Assembly (NCBI GenBank): GCA_963703085.1
Contig: OY969789.1
Location: 372,001-436,000, forward strand
Source: DATAEG01 sp963703085
Lineage (GTDB): Bacteria > Actinomycetota > Actinomycetes > Mycobacteriales > Jatrophihabitantaceae
Direction: 5' to 3'
DNA: 64,000 bases
The translations under genes and the position numbers were made by a program. Shown one piece after another: positions 1 to 8,614 of this stretch. The notes under the pieces are model-generated. The model was not told the origin of the DNA, ran no database searches, and saw only the letters and a program-made list of their open reading frames with translations. The first letter of the stretch is position 1; each line of letters starts with the position of its first letter.

Positions 1-885
1 GTCTACGACGGGCGGTTGGAGAGCGAGACCACCAATGGCCGGCCGACGTTGGTCGTCCACGACGACGCGGCCGGCACCACCGTGCAGCGCCTGTGGTGGC
101 GCGGCAGCGTGCAGGGTGGGAAGTCCACACTCCGGCTGGACGGGCTGAACCGGGTACCCGGCCTGATCCGCAACTGTGGCGGGACGCCGGACGACAGCTA
201 CACCTCGCATCCCCAGCAGGACGTCACCTGCACCGATCCCGACGAGGTGATTGCCTTCGATTCCGCCTACGGTGCGAGCCTGCCCACCGGTGCCGGAGCG
301 CAAGTGGTCCTGGACGCCCGCGGCCGGGTGGTGGCTGTCGCCGGGCAGCGGGGCGGCAGCGTTCCCTCCGGCGGACGAGTGCTGCAGGCAACGGGCAACC
401 TGGCGCCGCGACTGCTACGCCTCGCCGAGTCGGCGCACCGGCTGACGATCAACTCGACCCTGTTCGACTCGCGCGGGCATGCGGTGCATCCCTCCAGCCA
501 CACCTCGATCGTGAACGGCGGTCCGCAACTCGTTCGCGACGGGCGCATCGACGTGACCCCGCAACGGGACGGCATGGTCCACCCCGGCGAGCCGAGCTGG
601 TATTACGGCTGGGCGCACAAGCGCAATCCGCGCACCTTTGCCGGTGTCGACGCTCAGGGCAGGTTGCTGCTCGTCACCGCGGACGGCCGCAGCACCGACA
701 GTCTCGGCCTGAGCATCACCGAGACCGCAGCCGTAGCCACGGCACTGGGGATGCGGCAGGCGATGAACCTCGACGGGGGCGGGTCGACCACGACCGTGGT
801 GAACGGTCAGGTCGTCAATCACCCGTCCGACGCGACCGGCGAGCGACCGATCGGGGATGCGCTGCTGGTACTGCCGCACGGCTGA
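1..885 (+). CDS. Phosphodiester glycosidase family protein (NAGPA-like), 5' end missing
   Basis: The reading frame is open from the first base of the window, so the N-terminus lies outside it and only about 294 residues are visible. The C-terminal part carries the conserved pattern of the phosphodiester glycosidase (NAGPA/DUF2233) family: an 'NSTLFDSRG' segment, a 'SIVNGGPQLVRDG' segment, and a glycine-rich 'MNLDGGGSTT' motif near the end. Family members hydrolyse phosphodiester-linked sugars and are often exported, but a signal peptide cannot be judged because the start is missing. The gene converges on the kinase-like gene on the other strand. Family assignment is fairly sure; the substrate is unknown. 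Confidence 0.75.
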   Translation, partial: VYDGRLESETTNGRPTLVVHDDAAGTTVQRLWWRGSVQGGKSTLRLDGLNRVPGLIRNCGGTPDDSYTSHPQQDVTCTDPDEVIAFDSAYGASLPTGAGAQVVLDARGRVVAVAGQRGGSVPSGGRVLQATGNLAPRLLRLAESAHRLTINSTLFDSRGHAVHPSSHTSIVNGGPQLVRDGRIDVTPQRDGMVHPGEPSWYYGWAHKRNPRTFAGVDAQGRLLLVTADGRSTDSLGLSITETAAVATALGMRQAMNLDGGGSTTTVVNGQVVNHPSDATGERPIGDALLVLPHG

Positions 886-892
886 GCGAGCA

Positions 893-1496
893 TCACAGCT
901 CGACTACCAGGTCTGCCAGCGGCCCGGGTGCCGGTCACCAGCACGGCATTGCGTTCGTCGGACTCGGTGGCCCAGCGACGGGCCTCTGCTTCGGTGCTGC
1001 CGAGGGCCATCCGCCGGCGCACCAACCGCTCCCGGCGAACCCCGTCGTCGAGGTCGAGATACCAGGACTCGTCGAGGAGAGCGCGAACATCGGGCCACAG
1101 CAGCAGGTAGTTGCCCTCGGTGACGACCAGCGGCACATCCGGCGGGATCGCTATCGCGGCGGCCACCGAGTCCTCCCGTTCCCGGTCGAACCGGGGCAGG
1201 TACACGGTGCCGCGCGCCGCCCGTAGCCGGCGCAGCGTCGCTGCGAAACCGTCCCGGTCGAAGGTGTCCGGCGCGCCCTTGCGATCACGCCGGCCGAGCG
1301 CGACGAGCAGCTCGTCGCCGAGGTGAAACCCGTCCATCGGCGCGAGCGCGGCCACCGGGCCCAGCGCGGCGACGACCGCTTCAGTGACGGTCGATTTACC
1401 GGCGCCGGGCGGCCCGGTCACGCCCAGCAGCGTGCGGGTGCCGCGATCGGCCAGTGCCCGGGCGCGGTCCACCAGCGCGGCGACGGTCAGCCGCAC
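893..1496 (-). CDS. Nucleoside/nucleotide kinase-like P-loop protein, frameshifted at its 3' end
   Basis: A P-loop kinase of the uridine kinase/pantothenate kinase-like family. Walker A 'GPPGAGKS' lies near residues 27-34, a 'MDGFHLGDE' segment follows, and 'VTEGNYLLL' is the strand seen in this family. Read straight through, the frame continues to 819 and overlaps the convergent glycosidase gene by 67 bases with an unlikely tail. Removing one G from the C3/G3 run at 923-928 gives the ending 'TRPLADLVVEL' and a stop at 893-895, the tail normally seen in these kinases, and removes the overlap. I therefore give 893 as the true end. The phosphate acceptor is unknown. Confidence 0.7.
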
Positions 1497-1551
1497 CGGC
1501 CGGCACTCCCCGGCAGCACACCCAGCGCGGCGTCCCGCATCGCAGCGGTGC

Positions 1552-2310
1552 TCAGCCCTCGCTGACCATCGGGCTGGAGGCCACCTCGGTGCCGTCCGGC
1601 AGCGTGGTGATCTCGAAGTCGGCGAAGACGTTCGGCGCCTTGTCCTTCAGCGCCCGCAGACAGGCAATCCCCAGTCCGCGGATCTCGACGTCGGCGTGCT
1701 CGGAGGCGCGCATCGCGACGAAGTGCCGCCAGGCCCGGTAGTTACCGGTGACCACGATGCGGGTCTCGGTGGCGTTGGGCAGGACCGCGCGGGCGGCCTG
1801 CCGGGCCTGCTTGCGCCGCAGCGTCGCCTGCTCGACGTCCGCGAACTTCTTCTGCAGTCCTTCCAGCAGCTCGGTGTAGGCGGTGACGGCCGCATCGCTG
1901 GCCGCGACGAACTTGGCGTGCAGCTCCGGGTCCTCGGCGATCACGTCCGGTTCGACCATCGCCGCATCCCGCTCGGGCACGTACCGCTGGCTGAGCTGGC
2001 TGTAACTGAAATGCCGGTGCCGGATCAGCTCGTGGGTGAGCGACCGGGAGATTCCGGTGAGGTACATGGTCACCGTGCCGTGTTCGAGCACCGAGAGATG
2101 CCCCACCTCGAGGATGTGGTGCAGGTAGCCGGCGTTCGTAGCGGTCGCCGGGTTCGGTTTCTTCCAGGACTGGTAACAGGCCCGGCCGGCGAACTCGGCC
2201 AGCGCTTCGCCCCCGTCGGTGTCGGTGTCCCACGGCACGTCGGCCGGGGCCTCGAAGTGGGTCCAGGCGATCACTTGGACGCGGGGCGACACGATCTCGG
2301 GCACAGGCAT
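1552..2310 (-). CDS. thyX: Flavin-dependent thymidylate synthase ThyX
   Basis: A 252-residue protein that would methylate dUMP to dTMP using methylenetetrahydrofolate and FAD. It contains the ThyX signature RHR-x7-S at about residues 97-107 ('RHRHFSYSQLS'), followed by 'QRYVPE'. The C-terminal half has 'NATETRIVVTGNYRAWRHF', which fits the substrate-binding region. Length is usual for the family. The start at 2310 is an ATG directly preceding conserved sequence. The upstream 157 bases separate it from the ABC exporter, which is on the same strand. ThyX is common in actinobacteria, sometimes as the only thymidylate synthase; whether thyA also exists cannot be seen here. Confidence 0.95.
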   Translation of the reverse strand: MPVPEIVSPRVQVIAWTHFEAPADVPWDTDTDGGEALAEFAGRACYQSWKKPNPATATNAGYLHHILEVGHLSVLEHGTVTMYLTGISRSLTHELIRHRHFSYSQLSQRYVPERDAAMVEPDVIAEDPELHAKFVAASDAAVTAYTELLEGLQKKFADVEQATLRRKQARQAARAVLPNATETRIVVTGNYRAWRHFVAMRASEHADVEIRGLGIACLRALKDKAPNVFADFEITTLPDGTEVASSPMVSEG

Positions 2311-2467
2311 CTCCGGTCATTCTGAAACGGTTGGCCCAGCCTAGATCAGGCCGAGGTGGGGCACTGCCCGGCGCGCCGCGCAGCTACCGCCTCAGCCGTG
2401 ACCACGCGGCGCGCTGACATGACCGGCAGGTACCCCGTCGGCGAACCATGGCAATTGGCGCAGAGAA

Positions 2468-4252
2468 CTAACTGTCCAGGGAAACCGCCAAGGTCGCGTA
2501 CCGGCCACCGGCCGCGAGCAACTCCTCGTGCCGGCCCCGCTCGACGACGCGGCCGTGCTCCAGCACCACGATCTGATCCGCGTGGCGCACGGTGGACATA
2601 CGGTGCGCAATGGCAATCGTCGTCCGCCCGGCAGCCAGCTCCTCCAGGGCAGCCTGCACGGCGCGCTCGGTCTCCGTGTCCAGCGAGCTGGTGGCCTCGT
2701 CGAGGACGAGAACCGGTGGATTGCGCAGCACCATCCGGGCGATCGCAAGTCGTTGCCGCTCACCACCGGAGAACCGGTAGCCGCGGGCGCCGACGAGCGT
2801 GTCGTAGCCCTCCGGCAACCCCTTGATCAACTCGTCGATGCGAGCCACGCGGCACGCGGCATCCAGCTGCTCGGTCGTGGCATCGGGCGCCGCGAAGAGG
2901 AGGTTGTCCCGCACGGTGTCGTGGAAGAGGTAGGTGTCCTGCGCCACCAGTCCGACGATCTCCGACAGGGCGGCGCTCTGCACGTCGCGCACGTCCACCC
3001 CGTCGATGCATACCGCTCCTTCGTCGACGTCGTAGAGCCGGCCGACGAGATAGCCGGTTGTGGTCTTGCCCGCGCCGGTGCTGCCGACCAGGGCTGTCGT
3101 CGTGCCGGGCGGCACGCTGAAACACACGTCGCGAAGCGTCCAGTCGCTGTCCGGGTCGTAGCGGAACGACACGTGCTCGAAGGTCACTTCGCCGCGGACG
3201 TGGTCGAGACGCTGCGCGCCCGCGCGCTCCGGCACGTCTACCGGGAGATCCAGCACCTCGAAAATGCGACCGAACAGCGCCATCGACGTGGAGAAGGCCG
3301 AGCCGATGCCCTGCAGGGCAGTGGCCGGTGAGACCAGCCGGTTGAGCATGCTGGTGAAGCCCACTGCAGTACCGATCGTCACCGGCGCGGCACCGTGCGA
3401 AACCGCCATCCCAGCGATCCAGTACACGATCGCCGGGATCATCGTCAGCGCCGCTCGACGACTGGACAGTTGCCAGCGACCGGCCATCGCCAGCTGCACC
3501 TCGGTGTGGGACAGCTGCTCGGACTCGGTGCGGAAGCGCTCGATCTGCTGTTCCTGACGACCCATGGTTTTGGTGAGCAGCACGCCGGCGACCGACAATG
3601 ACTCCTCGACCAGCGCGGTGAGCCCGGCCATCTTGCGCTGCCGGCCGCGAGTGATGCCGCGTCGCGTGCGGCCCAGCCGCAGCGAGAACAGCAGGAAGAT
3701 CGGCACCACCACCAGGCAGAGCACCCCGAGCCGCCAGTTCATGATGAGTGCCGCGATGGCCACGGTGAGCGCGCCGATCACGCTCTGTACCGTGCCGCTG
3801 GCCGTCGAAGTGACGACGTTGTCGACGCCACCGATGTCGTTGGCCATCCGCGACTGCAGCTCGCCGGCTCGCGTGCGCGTGAAGAACCGCAATGACATCC
3901 GCTGCAGGTGCGTGAACACCCGCACCCGGAGGTCGTGCATGACTCGTTGCCCGGCCGTGCTGGCGAGCCTGGTGGAGTAGACAGTCAGCGCTGCACTGAG
4001 CAATGCGCAGCAGATCATCGCGCCGGCCAACCACGTCACCAGCGACGCGCTTCGCTCTGGCAGCGCGCGGTCGATGATGGCCCTCAGGAAGAACGGCGAG
4101 GCGACGTTCGCAATGCCTTGCACCGTCGCGACGGCAACAATCGACACCACCAGCCCGAGGTGCGGCCGGAACAGAGCGGCCACCCTGGCAAACGGCGCCT
4201 GGTCCGGCGACTCGGCGACCAGCTCGGCCGGCGACGTAGCAGCAGCGGTCAT
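2468..4252 (-). CDS. ABC transporter, fused permease and ATPase (exporter type)
   Basis: A 594-residue half-transporter. The first 330 residues form a six-helix type 1 exporter membrane domain; the remainder is the nucleotide-binding domain. Walker A 'GSTGAGKTT' is near residue 390, the signature 'FSGGERQRLAIAR' and Walker B 'VLVLDEATSSLD' follow, and an H-loop 'IAIAHRMSTV' is present. It would act as a dimer exporting lipids, drugs or peptides. Its start codon overlaps the stop of the upstream MarR gene by 4 bases, so the two are translated together. This suggests the exporter is controlled by that regulator and responds to a toxic or signalling ligand. Confidence 0.9.
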   Translation of the reverse strand: MTAAATSPAELVAESPDQAPFARVAALFRPHLGLVVSIVAVATVQGIANVASPFFLRAIIDRALPERSASLVTWLAGAMICCALLSAALTVYSTRLASTAGQRVMHDLRVRVFTHLQRMSLRFFTRTRAGELQSRMANDIGGVDNVVTSTASGTVQSVIGALTVAIAALIMNWRLGVLCLVVVPIFLLFSLRLGRTRRGITRGRQRKMAGLTALVEESLSVAGVLLTKTMGRQEQQIERFRTESEQLSHTEVQLAMAGRWQLSSRRAALTMIPAIVYWIAGMAVSHGAAPVTIGTAVGFTSMLNRLVSPATALQGIGSAFSTSMALFGRIFEVLDLPVDVPERAGAQRLDHVRGEVTFEHVSFRYDPDSDWTLRDVCFSVPPGTTTALVGSTGAGKTTTGYLVGRLYDVDEGAVCIDGVDVRDVQSAALSEIVGLVAQDTYLFHDTVRDNLLFAAPDATTEQLDAACRVARIDELIKGLPEGYDTLVGARGYRFSGGERQRLAIARMVLRNPPVLVLDEATSSLDTETERAVQAALEELAAGRTTIAIAHRMSTVRHADQIVVLEHGRVVERGRHEELLAAGGRYATLAVSLDS

Positions 4253-4728
4253 GGCCGCGCCTCGAGCTGGCCGGGGAAGGACTCGAAGTCGGCGAGCCGG
4301 GCGAGCAACGGTGCCGCCGCCAGCACGGTCTCGCGTTCCTCGTCGGTAAGCAGAGCCGCCATGGCGCGCTGCATCCAGGCATCTCGCGGCGCCATCTCCG
4401 CCCGCAGGGCGCGCCGACCGTCCGCGGTGATGTCCAGCAGTGATTGTCGCCGGTCGACCGGGTCCGCAGTGCGCTGCAGGTGCCCCACGTCGGTGAGTGC
4501 AGCGAAAGTGCGGGTCAGTGCTTGCGGGGTCGTCCGCAGCCGGCGGGCGATCTCCCCCGGCGTCATGGCTCCGTGCCGAACCACCTGGCCGAGCACTGCG
4601 ACGCGGTTGAGCGGCATCCCGTCACCGACCCGCTCGCTACGCGCCCGTGCGGCCAGTCCGGTAGCGGCGCTGCGGAGCAAGCGGGCCTCGGCAAGAGACC
4701 CCGCGGGGCGATCCAATGTAGTACGCAT
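4249..4728 (-). CDS. MarR family transcriptional regulator
   Basis: A 159-residue winged-helix regulator. The DNA-binding part spans about residues 40-100: 'MTPGEIARRLRTTPQALTRTFAALTDVGHLQRT' is the helix-turn-helix, followed by the wing 'DPVDRRQSLLDIT', which contains the D-x-R pattern typical of MarR proteins. It overlaps the downstream ABC exporter gene by 4 bases. A perfect inverted repeat sits across its own start codon (4721-4736), so autorepression is likely. By analogy with other MarR/exporter pairs it would release DNA when it binds the compound the pump exports; the ligand is unknown. Confidence 0.88.
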   Translation of the reverse strand: MRTTLDRPAGSLAEARLLRSAATGLAARARSERVGDGMPLNRVAVLGQVVRHGAMTPGEIARRLRTTPQALTRTFAALTDVGHLQRTADPVDRRQSLLDITADGRRALRAEMAPRDAWMQRAMAALLTDEERETVLAAAPLLARLADFESFPGQLEARP

Positions 4729-4736
4729 GTGCGTAC
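4721..4736. promoter_or_regulatory. Probable MarR operator overlapping the start codon
   Basis: GTACGCA-TG-TGCGTAC is a perfect inverted repeat with 7-bp arms and a 2-bp spacer. The MarR start codon (complement of 4726-4728) lies inside it. MarR proteins commonly bind palindromes of this size. The position implies either a leaderless or very short leader transcript, with binding blocking transcription start directly. The link to this regulator is inferred from position. Confidence 0.6.
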
Positions 4737-4779
4737 GATATCGGCAGCTGGCTTCGGCCGGGAAAGCGGGTTCGATTGA

Positions 4780-6036
4780 TCAGGCCGGCGGAGCCGGGCG
4801 ACGGGTTACCGCGTCGGCCAGGGCGTCGGCCAGGTCGCCGCGCGGCATCACCTGCACTTCGGCCAGGCCCAGCCAGCCGGCGGCGATCTCCAGCTCTGCG
4901 GCGAGCTCACCGGCGACGTCTGTGCGGGATGGCCAGCCGGCCGAGCCGACGGACGCCTCGGCGAACGCGGATTGCACGCGCAGCTGACCGGTCGCCCGAT
5001 CGCTCTTGAGATCGACCCGGGCCACCAAGCGGTCGCCGAGCAGAAACGGCAGGACGTAATAGCCGTACACCCGCTTCGGTGCCGGTACGTAGATCTCGAT
5101 TCGATAGTGGAAGTCGAAGAGCCGCTGGGTGCGCGGACGGAACCAGACCAGCGAGTCGAACGGAGACAGCAGCGCACGGGCGGTCACTCGTCGGGGACGA
5201 CGCGCCTCGCTCCACAGATACGCCGGTGCACCCCATCCGTCTACCTCGACCGGCCGCACCTCGCCGGAGTCGAGGAGGTCCTGCACCGCGCGCTTGGTGG
5301 GCGCCTGGCCCATCCGGAAGTAGTCGGCCAGGTCGGCAACGGTGCCGACCCCGCAGGCGCGCGCGGCGATGCGGATGAGCTCGCGGTGCTGGTCAGCGAC
5401 CGAGAGCGGCGCCGCACCGAGTAGCGGCTCGGGCAGCACGTTCTCGGTCAGGTCGTACCAGCGTTCGAAGTTGACCCGCCGGCCAGCCATTACCTGGCCG
5501 GAGAAGAACAGGTACTCCAGTGCCTCCTTGCCGAGGTGCCAGTTCCACATCGACCCCGGCCGGTTCGGCCGGACGAAGCCGGTCTCGCCGGAGCGGATCG
5601 GCCCGCCGGACTTCATCTGGCTGAGCAGGTCGTCGAGCAACGTGGGCTGCTCTGCCGCGATTCGCTGGATGCTGCCCCACGCCTCGTTCACCCTCTCCAT
5701 CCGCCACCGGAACAGTGGATACATCCGGGCCGGGATCAACGCCGCCATGTGGGCCCAGTACTCGACGTATTCGCGGCGGACCGGACCGCGACGGTGCGCG
5801 GTCAGATCGTCGAGCAAGTCGCGCGAATACGGCCCGAGCCGCGCGAATACCGGCAGGTAGTGCGACCGGCTGAAGACGTTGACCGAGTCCAGCTGCAGGA
5901 CACCGATCCGCTCCATGACCTTGCGGATGTGCCGCGCGTCGACCCGGCCGCTCGGGCGCGGGTCGGCAAAGCCCTGCGCGGCCAGCGTGATGCGCCGGGC
6001 GGCTGCGGCCGTGATCCGTTCCGTCTGCTCAACCAC
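4780..6036 (-). CDS. YcaQ/AlkX-like winged-helix DNA glycosylase (crosslink repair family)
   Basis: A 418-residue protein of the winged-helix DNA-binding family that includes E. coli YcaQ, which unhooks interstrand crosslinks, and Streptomyces AlkZ. The catalytic Q-x-D triplet of the YcaQ branch is visible as 'QLD' at residues 48-50, followed by 'SVNVFSRSHYLPVFARLG'. A conserved 'FDFHYRIEIYVP..KRVYGYYVLPFL' block lies in the C-terminal third. The frame stays open further upstream to 6315, but that stretch is arginine-rich and non-conserved. I chose the GTG at 6036 because conserved sequence starts right after it. It would act alone on alkylated or crosslinked DNA. Confidence 0.8.
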   Translation of the reverse strand: MVEQTERITAAAARRITLAAQGFADPRPSGRVDARHIRKVMERIGVLQLDSVNVFSRSHYLPVFARLGPYSRDLLDDLTAHRRGPVRREYVEYWAHMAALIPARMYPLFRWRMERVNEAWGSIQRIAAEQPTLLDDLLSQMKSGGPIRSGETGFVRPNRPGSMWNWHLGKEALEYLFFSGQVMAGRRVNFERWYDLTENVLPEPLLGAAPLSVADQHRELIRIAARACGVGTVADLADYFRMGQAPTKRAVQDLLDSGEVRPVEVDGWGAPAYLWSEARRPRRVTARALLSPFDSLVWFRPRTQRLFDFHYRIEIYVPAPKRVYGYYVLPFLLGDRLVARVDLKSDRATGQLRVQSAFAEASVGSAGWPSRTDVAGELAAELEIAAGWLGLAEVQVMPRGDLADALADAVTRRPAPPA

Positions 6037-6191
6037 GTGGGCAACCCTAGGAGTCCGGCCCGACACAGGCCGGGCGCGACTCGGGGTCATCCGGGGAGTT
6101 TCCCGGATACCCGGTACGGATCGACATGGCACCATCTCTGCATGCCCGATTCGCCGGTCTCCGCAACCCGAGTGCCCCGCCGAGGCCGACG

Positions 6192-6830
6192 ATGACCGAG
6201 TTCCTGAAGAACTTGGGTGATTCCGTCGGCGTCTGGCTCTACGTGATCGCCGGCGGGCTCGCCTTCGCCGAGGCGGCAATCCTGCTCGGCATGGTGCTGC
6301 CCGGAGAGACCGCACTGCTGGTGGCGGGCTACTTCTGCCACGAGAAAGTGCTCAGCCTTCCGGTGATGATCGTGGTTGCCATCGCGTGCGCCATCGGCGG
6401 CGACTCGGTGGGCTTCGAGTTCGGCAAGAAATTCGGTCCGCCGCTGCGTCGCTCCCGACTCGGCCGCTGGGTCGGTGAGTACCGCTGGGCCAAGGTTGAC
6501 GGGTTCCTGCACAAACACGGCGGCAAGGCGGTGCTGTTCGGTCGGCTGACCGCGATCCTGCGCGCTCTGGTCCCGTCGATGGCCGGGATGAGCGGGATGA
6601 AGTACCGGACCTTCATCATGTGGAACGCCGCCGGCGGCATCCTCTGGGGCGGCGGGTGCGTGCTGCTCGGGTACGCCTTTGCCACCGCGCTGCACCGGGT
6701 GGAGCAATACCTGACCTGGGCCCCGTTGATCGTGCTCGCCGTGGTCGTGGTCGGCTATGTCGTGCTCGAGGTGCGCAAGCACCGGCGGGGCAAGTCCGAA
6801 GCCGATGCATTTGCGGAAGCCGAACAATGA
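6192..6830 (+). CDS. DedA family membrane protein
   Basis: A 212-residue integral membrane protein with about five hydrophobic segments. Family hallmarks are 'GMVLPGETALLVAGYF' in the first helical hairpin, 'GGDSVGFEFGKKFG' in the middle, and 'RLTAILRALVPSMAGMSGM' followed by 'NAAGGILW'. DedA proteins act in the inner membrane as lipid transporters or scramblases, including for undecaprenyl phosphate, and affect envelope homeostasis. The frame can be extended upstream to 6126, but the ATG at 6192 starts the conserved part. The stop overlaps the start of the next gene (ATGA), so the two are translationally coupled. Confidence 0.85.
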   Translation: MTEFLKNLGDSVGVWLYVIAGGLAFAEAAILLGMVLPGETALLVAGYFCHEKVLSLPVMIVVAIACAIGGDSVGFEFGKKFGPPLRRSRLGRWVGEYRWAKVDGFLHKHGGKAVLFGRLTAILRALVPSMAGMSGMKYRTFIMWNAAGGILWGGGCVLLGYAFATALHRVEQYLTWAPLIVLAVVVVGYVVLEVRKHRRGKSEADAFAEAEQ

Positions 6831-7348
6831 CCGAGGGCACCGGCGAGCCGGCGTCTCCGGCGCGGTTGATTCGGCTGGCGGAGCCGGACGACGCGGAGGC
6901 CATTGCCGCCGTGCGCCTGGCCGGCTGGCGCGGCGCCTACGAGCCGCTGTGCCCGCCCGGGACATTCGACGGCGTGGACTTCGCCGAGTGGGCACAGCGC
7001 GCCCGCGAACGTCTCGCGACCGGCTCCACGACCATGCGGGTGGCCGTGGTGGGCGGCGAGATCCGCGGGTTCTGTGTGTTCGGGCCGGGTCGCGACGACG
7101 ACCTAGCCGGGTGGTCCGAGCTGTACGCCCTCTACGTCGTCCCGGGTGCGTGGTCGACCGGTCTCGGTCGGGCGTTGATGCAGGTAGCCGTCGACGAGAT
7201 GCAACCTCCCATCGCGCTCTGGGTGTTACAGGGCAACGCCCGGGCCCGGCGGTTCTACGAGAAAGCCGGCTTCCGGCCGGACGGGGCGATCAAGTTCGCC
7301 GACGTGCTGGGCGTCCAGCTCCCCGAGGTGCGCTACCGGCTGGACTGA
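6827..7348 (+). CDS. GNAT family N-acetyltransferase
   Basis: A 173-residue acetyltransferase. The acetyl-CoA binding motif A is seen as 'LYALYVVPGAWSTGLGRALMQVAVDEM', with the Q/R-x-x-G-x-G/A pattern replaced by 'STGLGRA'. Motif B follows as 'LWVLQGNARARRFYEKAGF'. This is the common arrangement for GNATs that acetylate small molecules or protein N-termini. Its ATG overlaps the stop of the DedA gene by 4 bases, so it is in the same operon. The substrate is unknown. Confidence 0.85.
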   Translation: MTEGTGEPASPARLIRLAEPDDAEAIAAVRLAGWRGAYEPLCPPGTFDGVDFAEWAQRARERLATGSTTMRVAVVGGEIRGFCVFGPGRDDDLAGWSELYALYVVPGAWSTGLGRALMQVAVDEMQPPIALWVLQGNARARRFYEKAGFRPDGAIKFADVLGVQLPEVRYRLD

Positions 7349-7435
7349 GCTCGTGTCCAGAAGTGTTCGGAGAAGGCCGAACGTTCCCCGGGTGAGACTC
7401 GACGCCTCGGTTGCGACCCAGCGAAAGGCTGACCA

Positions 7436-7999
7436 ATGGGAAAGTGCTACGAGCGCATCGACGACACCCTTCGCCAGTGGCTGCTCGACCAGCCGGTGTT
7501 CTTCGTGGGGACGGCTCCGCTCGACGCTGCCGGACACCTGAACGTGTCACCCAAGGGCATGGCCGGCACATTCGCCGTGCTCGGTCCGCACCGGATCGGC
7601 TACCTCGACTACTACGGCAGCGGCGCTGAGACGATCGCCCACCTGGGCGAGAACGGCCGAATCGTCATCATGTGCTGCGCGTTCGTCGGGCCGCCCAAGA
7701 TCGTCCGACTGCATGGCCGGGGTCGGGTCGTCCTGCCCGATCACCCGGACTTCGTCCGCACCCGCGCGGAGTTCGGCGACCGGACCGACCATGCGCTGCG
7801 TTCGATCATCGTGGTGGACGTGGACCGGATCTCCGATTCGTGCGGCTACGCAGTGCCGCAGATGGAATTCATTGCCGACCGTGAAGTGCTGGACAAGTAC
7901 AACGCGAAGAAGCCGGCCGAGCACTTCCGGCTTTATCACTCGGGCAGCAATCGGGTCAGCATCGACGGCCTGCCGGCCCTCGGGGACGTGCCCAACTAG
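7436..7999 (+). CDS. Pyridoxamine 5'-phosphate oxidase family (FMN-binding split barrel) protein
   Basis: A 187-residue flavin-type split-barrel protein. The opening 'FFVGTAPLDAAGHLNVSPKG' and 'YLDYYGSGAETIAHLGENGRIVIMCCAF' are typical of the actinobacterial subgroup annotated as pyridoxamine 5'-phosphate oxidase-related. Such proteins bind FMN or F420 and reduce or oxidise unknown small substrates; the true vitamin B6 enzyme is a different subgroup. It stands alone between two acetyltransferase genes with an 87-base gap upstream. Function beyond cofactor binding is not predicted. Confidence 0.8.
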   Translation: MGKCYERIDDTLRQWLLDQPVFFVGTAPLDAAGHLNVSPKGMAGTFAVLGPHRIGYLDYYGSGAETIAHLGENGRIVIMCCAFVGPPKIVRLHGRGRVVLPDHPDFVRTRAEFGDRTDHALRSIIVVDVDRISDSCGYAVPQMEFIADREVLDKYNAKKPAEHFRLYHSGSNRVSIDGLPALGDVPN

Positions 8000-8008
8000 C
8001 CTGGTGCC

Positions 8009-8557
8009 GTGGCTGATGTGAGCGTGCGGCCGGCAGTCCGCGACGATGCCGCGGAGATCGGCCGGATCCAACTCGAGACGTGGCGCACCGGCTATGCCGC
8101 GATCCTTCCTGCGGCGGTCATCGAGTCGATCGATGCCGACGCGGCAACCGAGAGCTGGCGTGCGGCGATCGTCGCACCGCCCAGCCCGCGCCACCACGTG
8201 CTCATCGCGCAGGAGAAGCAGTGGATCGTCGGCTTCGCTGCGGTCGGCCCGGCCGAGGACCACGAGGAGAACGATCCCGATCCGGACCACACCGCGGGCA
8301 TCAGCGCACTGCTCGTCGAGCCGCGCTGGGGTCGGCGCGGCCACGGCTCTCGGCTGCTCGCTGCGGCCGTCGACCACTGGCGCCCGGACGGTTACACCCG
8401 GGCCACGGTGTGGGTGCCGGAGGATGACGCCGCGTCGACGGCGTTCTACAGCGGAGCCGGCTGGGCCCGCGACGGGTACGTGCGCCTGCTCGACACCGGC
8501 GCCGGCACCCTGCGCGAGATCCGGATGCACGTCTCCCTCGAGGCCGACACCGACTGA
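8009..8557 (+). CDS. GNAT family N-acetyltransferase
   Basis: A 182-residue acetyltransferase starting with GTG at 8009, ten bases after the preceding stop. The acetyl-CoA loop is visible in 'ISALLVEPRWGRRGHGSRLLAAAVDHW' (R-R-G-H-G-S), followed by 'ATVWVPEDDAASTAFYSGAGW'. The N-terminal 'VRPAVRDDAAEIGRIQLETWRTGYA' resembles the start of many actinobacterial GNATs. It is unrelated in detail to the GNAT at 6827. The substrate is unknown. Confidence 0.85.
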   Translation: MADVSVRPAVRDDAAEIGRIQLETWRTGYAAILPAAVIESIDADAATESWRAAIVAPPSPRHHVLIAQEKQWIVGFAAVGPAEDHEENDPDPDHTAGISALLVEPRWGRRGHGSRLLAAAVDHWRPDGYTRATVWVPEDDAASTAFYSGAGWARDGYVRLLDTGAGTLREIRMHVSLEADTD

Positions 8558-8614
8558 CGAATGCCGAGCCGAGGCGAGCCTCGGCGACTCCGAGGCGTTC
8601 GCTACCGTCCGAGG

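Noticed and set aside
2421..2432. GACCGGCAGGTA as another member of the ccr-type operator set
   Set aside because: It is more than 100 bases from the thyX start, differs at key outer positions, and short GC-rich palindromes of this quality are expected by chance.
2760..4382. 540-codon open frame overlapping the ABC exporter
   Set aside because: Arginine-rich shadow in another frame of the exporter gene with no conserved domain.
6037..6315. Long N-terminus of the YcaQ-like protein
   Set aside because: The extra residues are arginine-rich, unconserved and overlap the start region of the divergent DedA gene.
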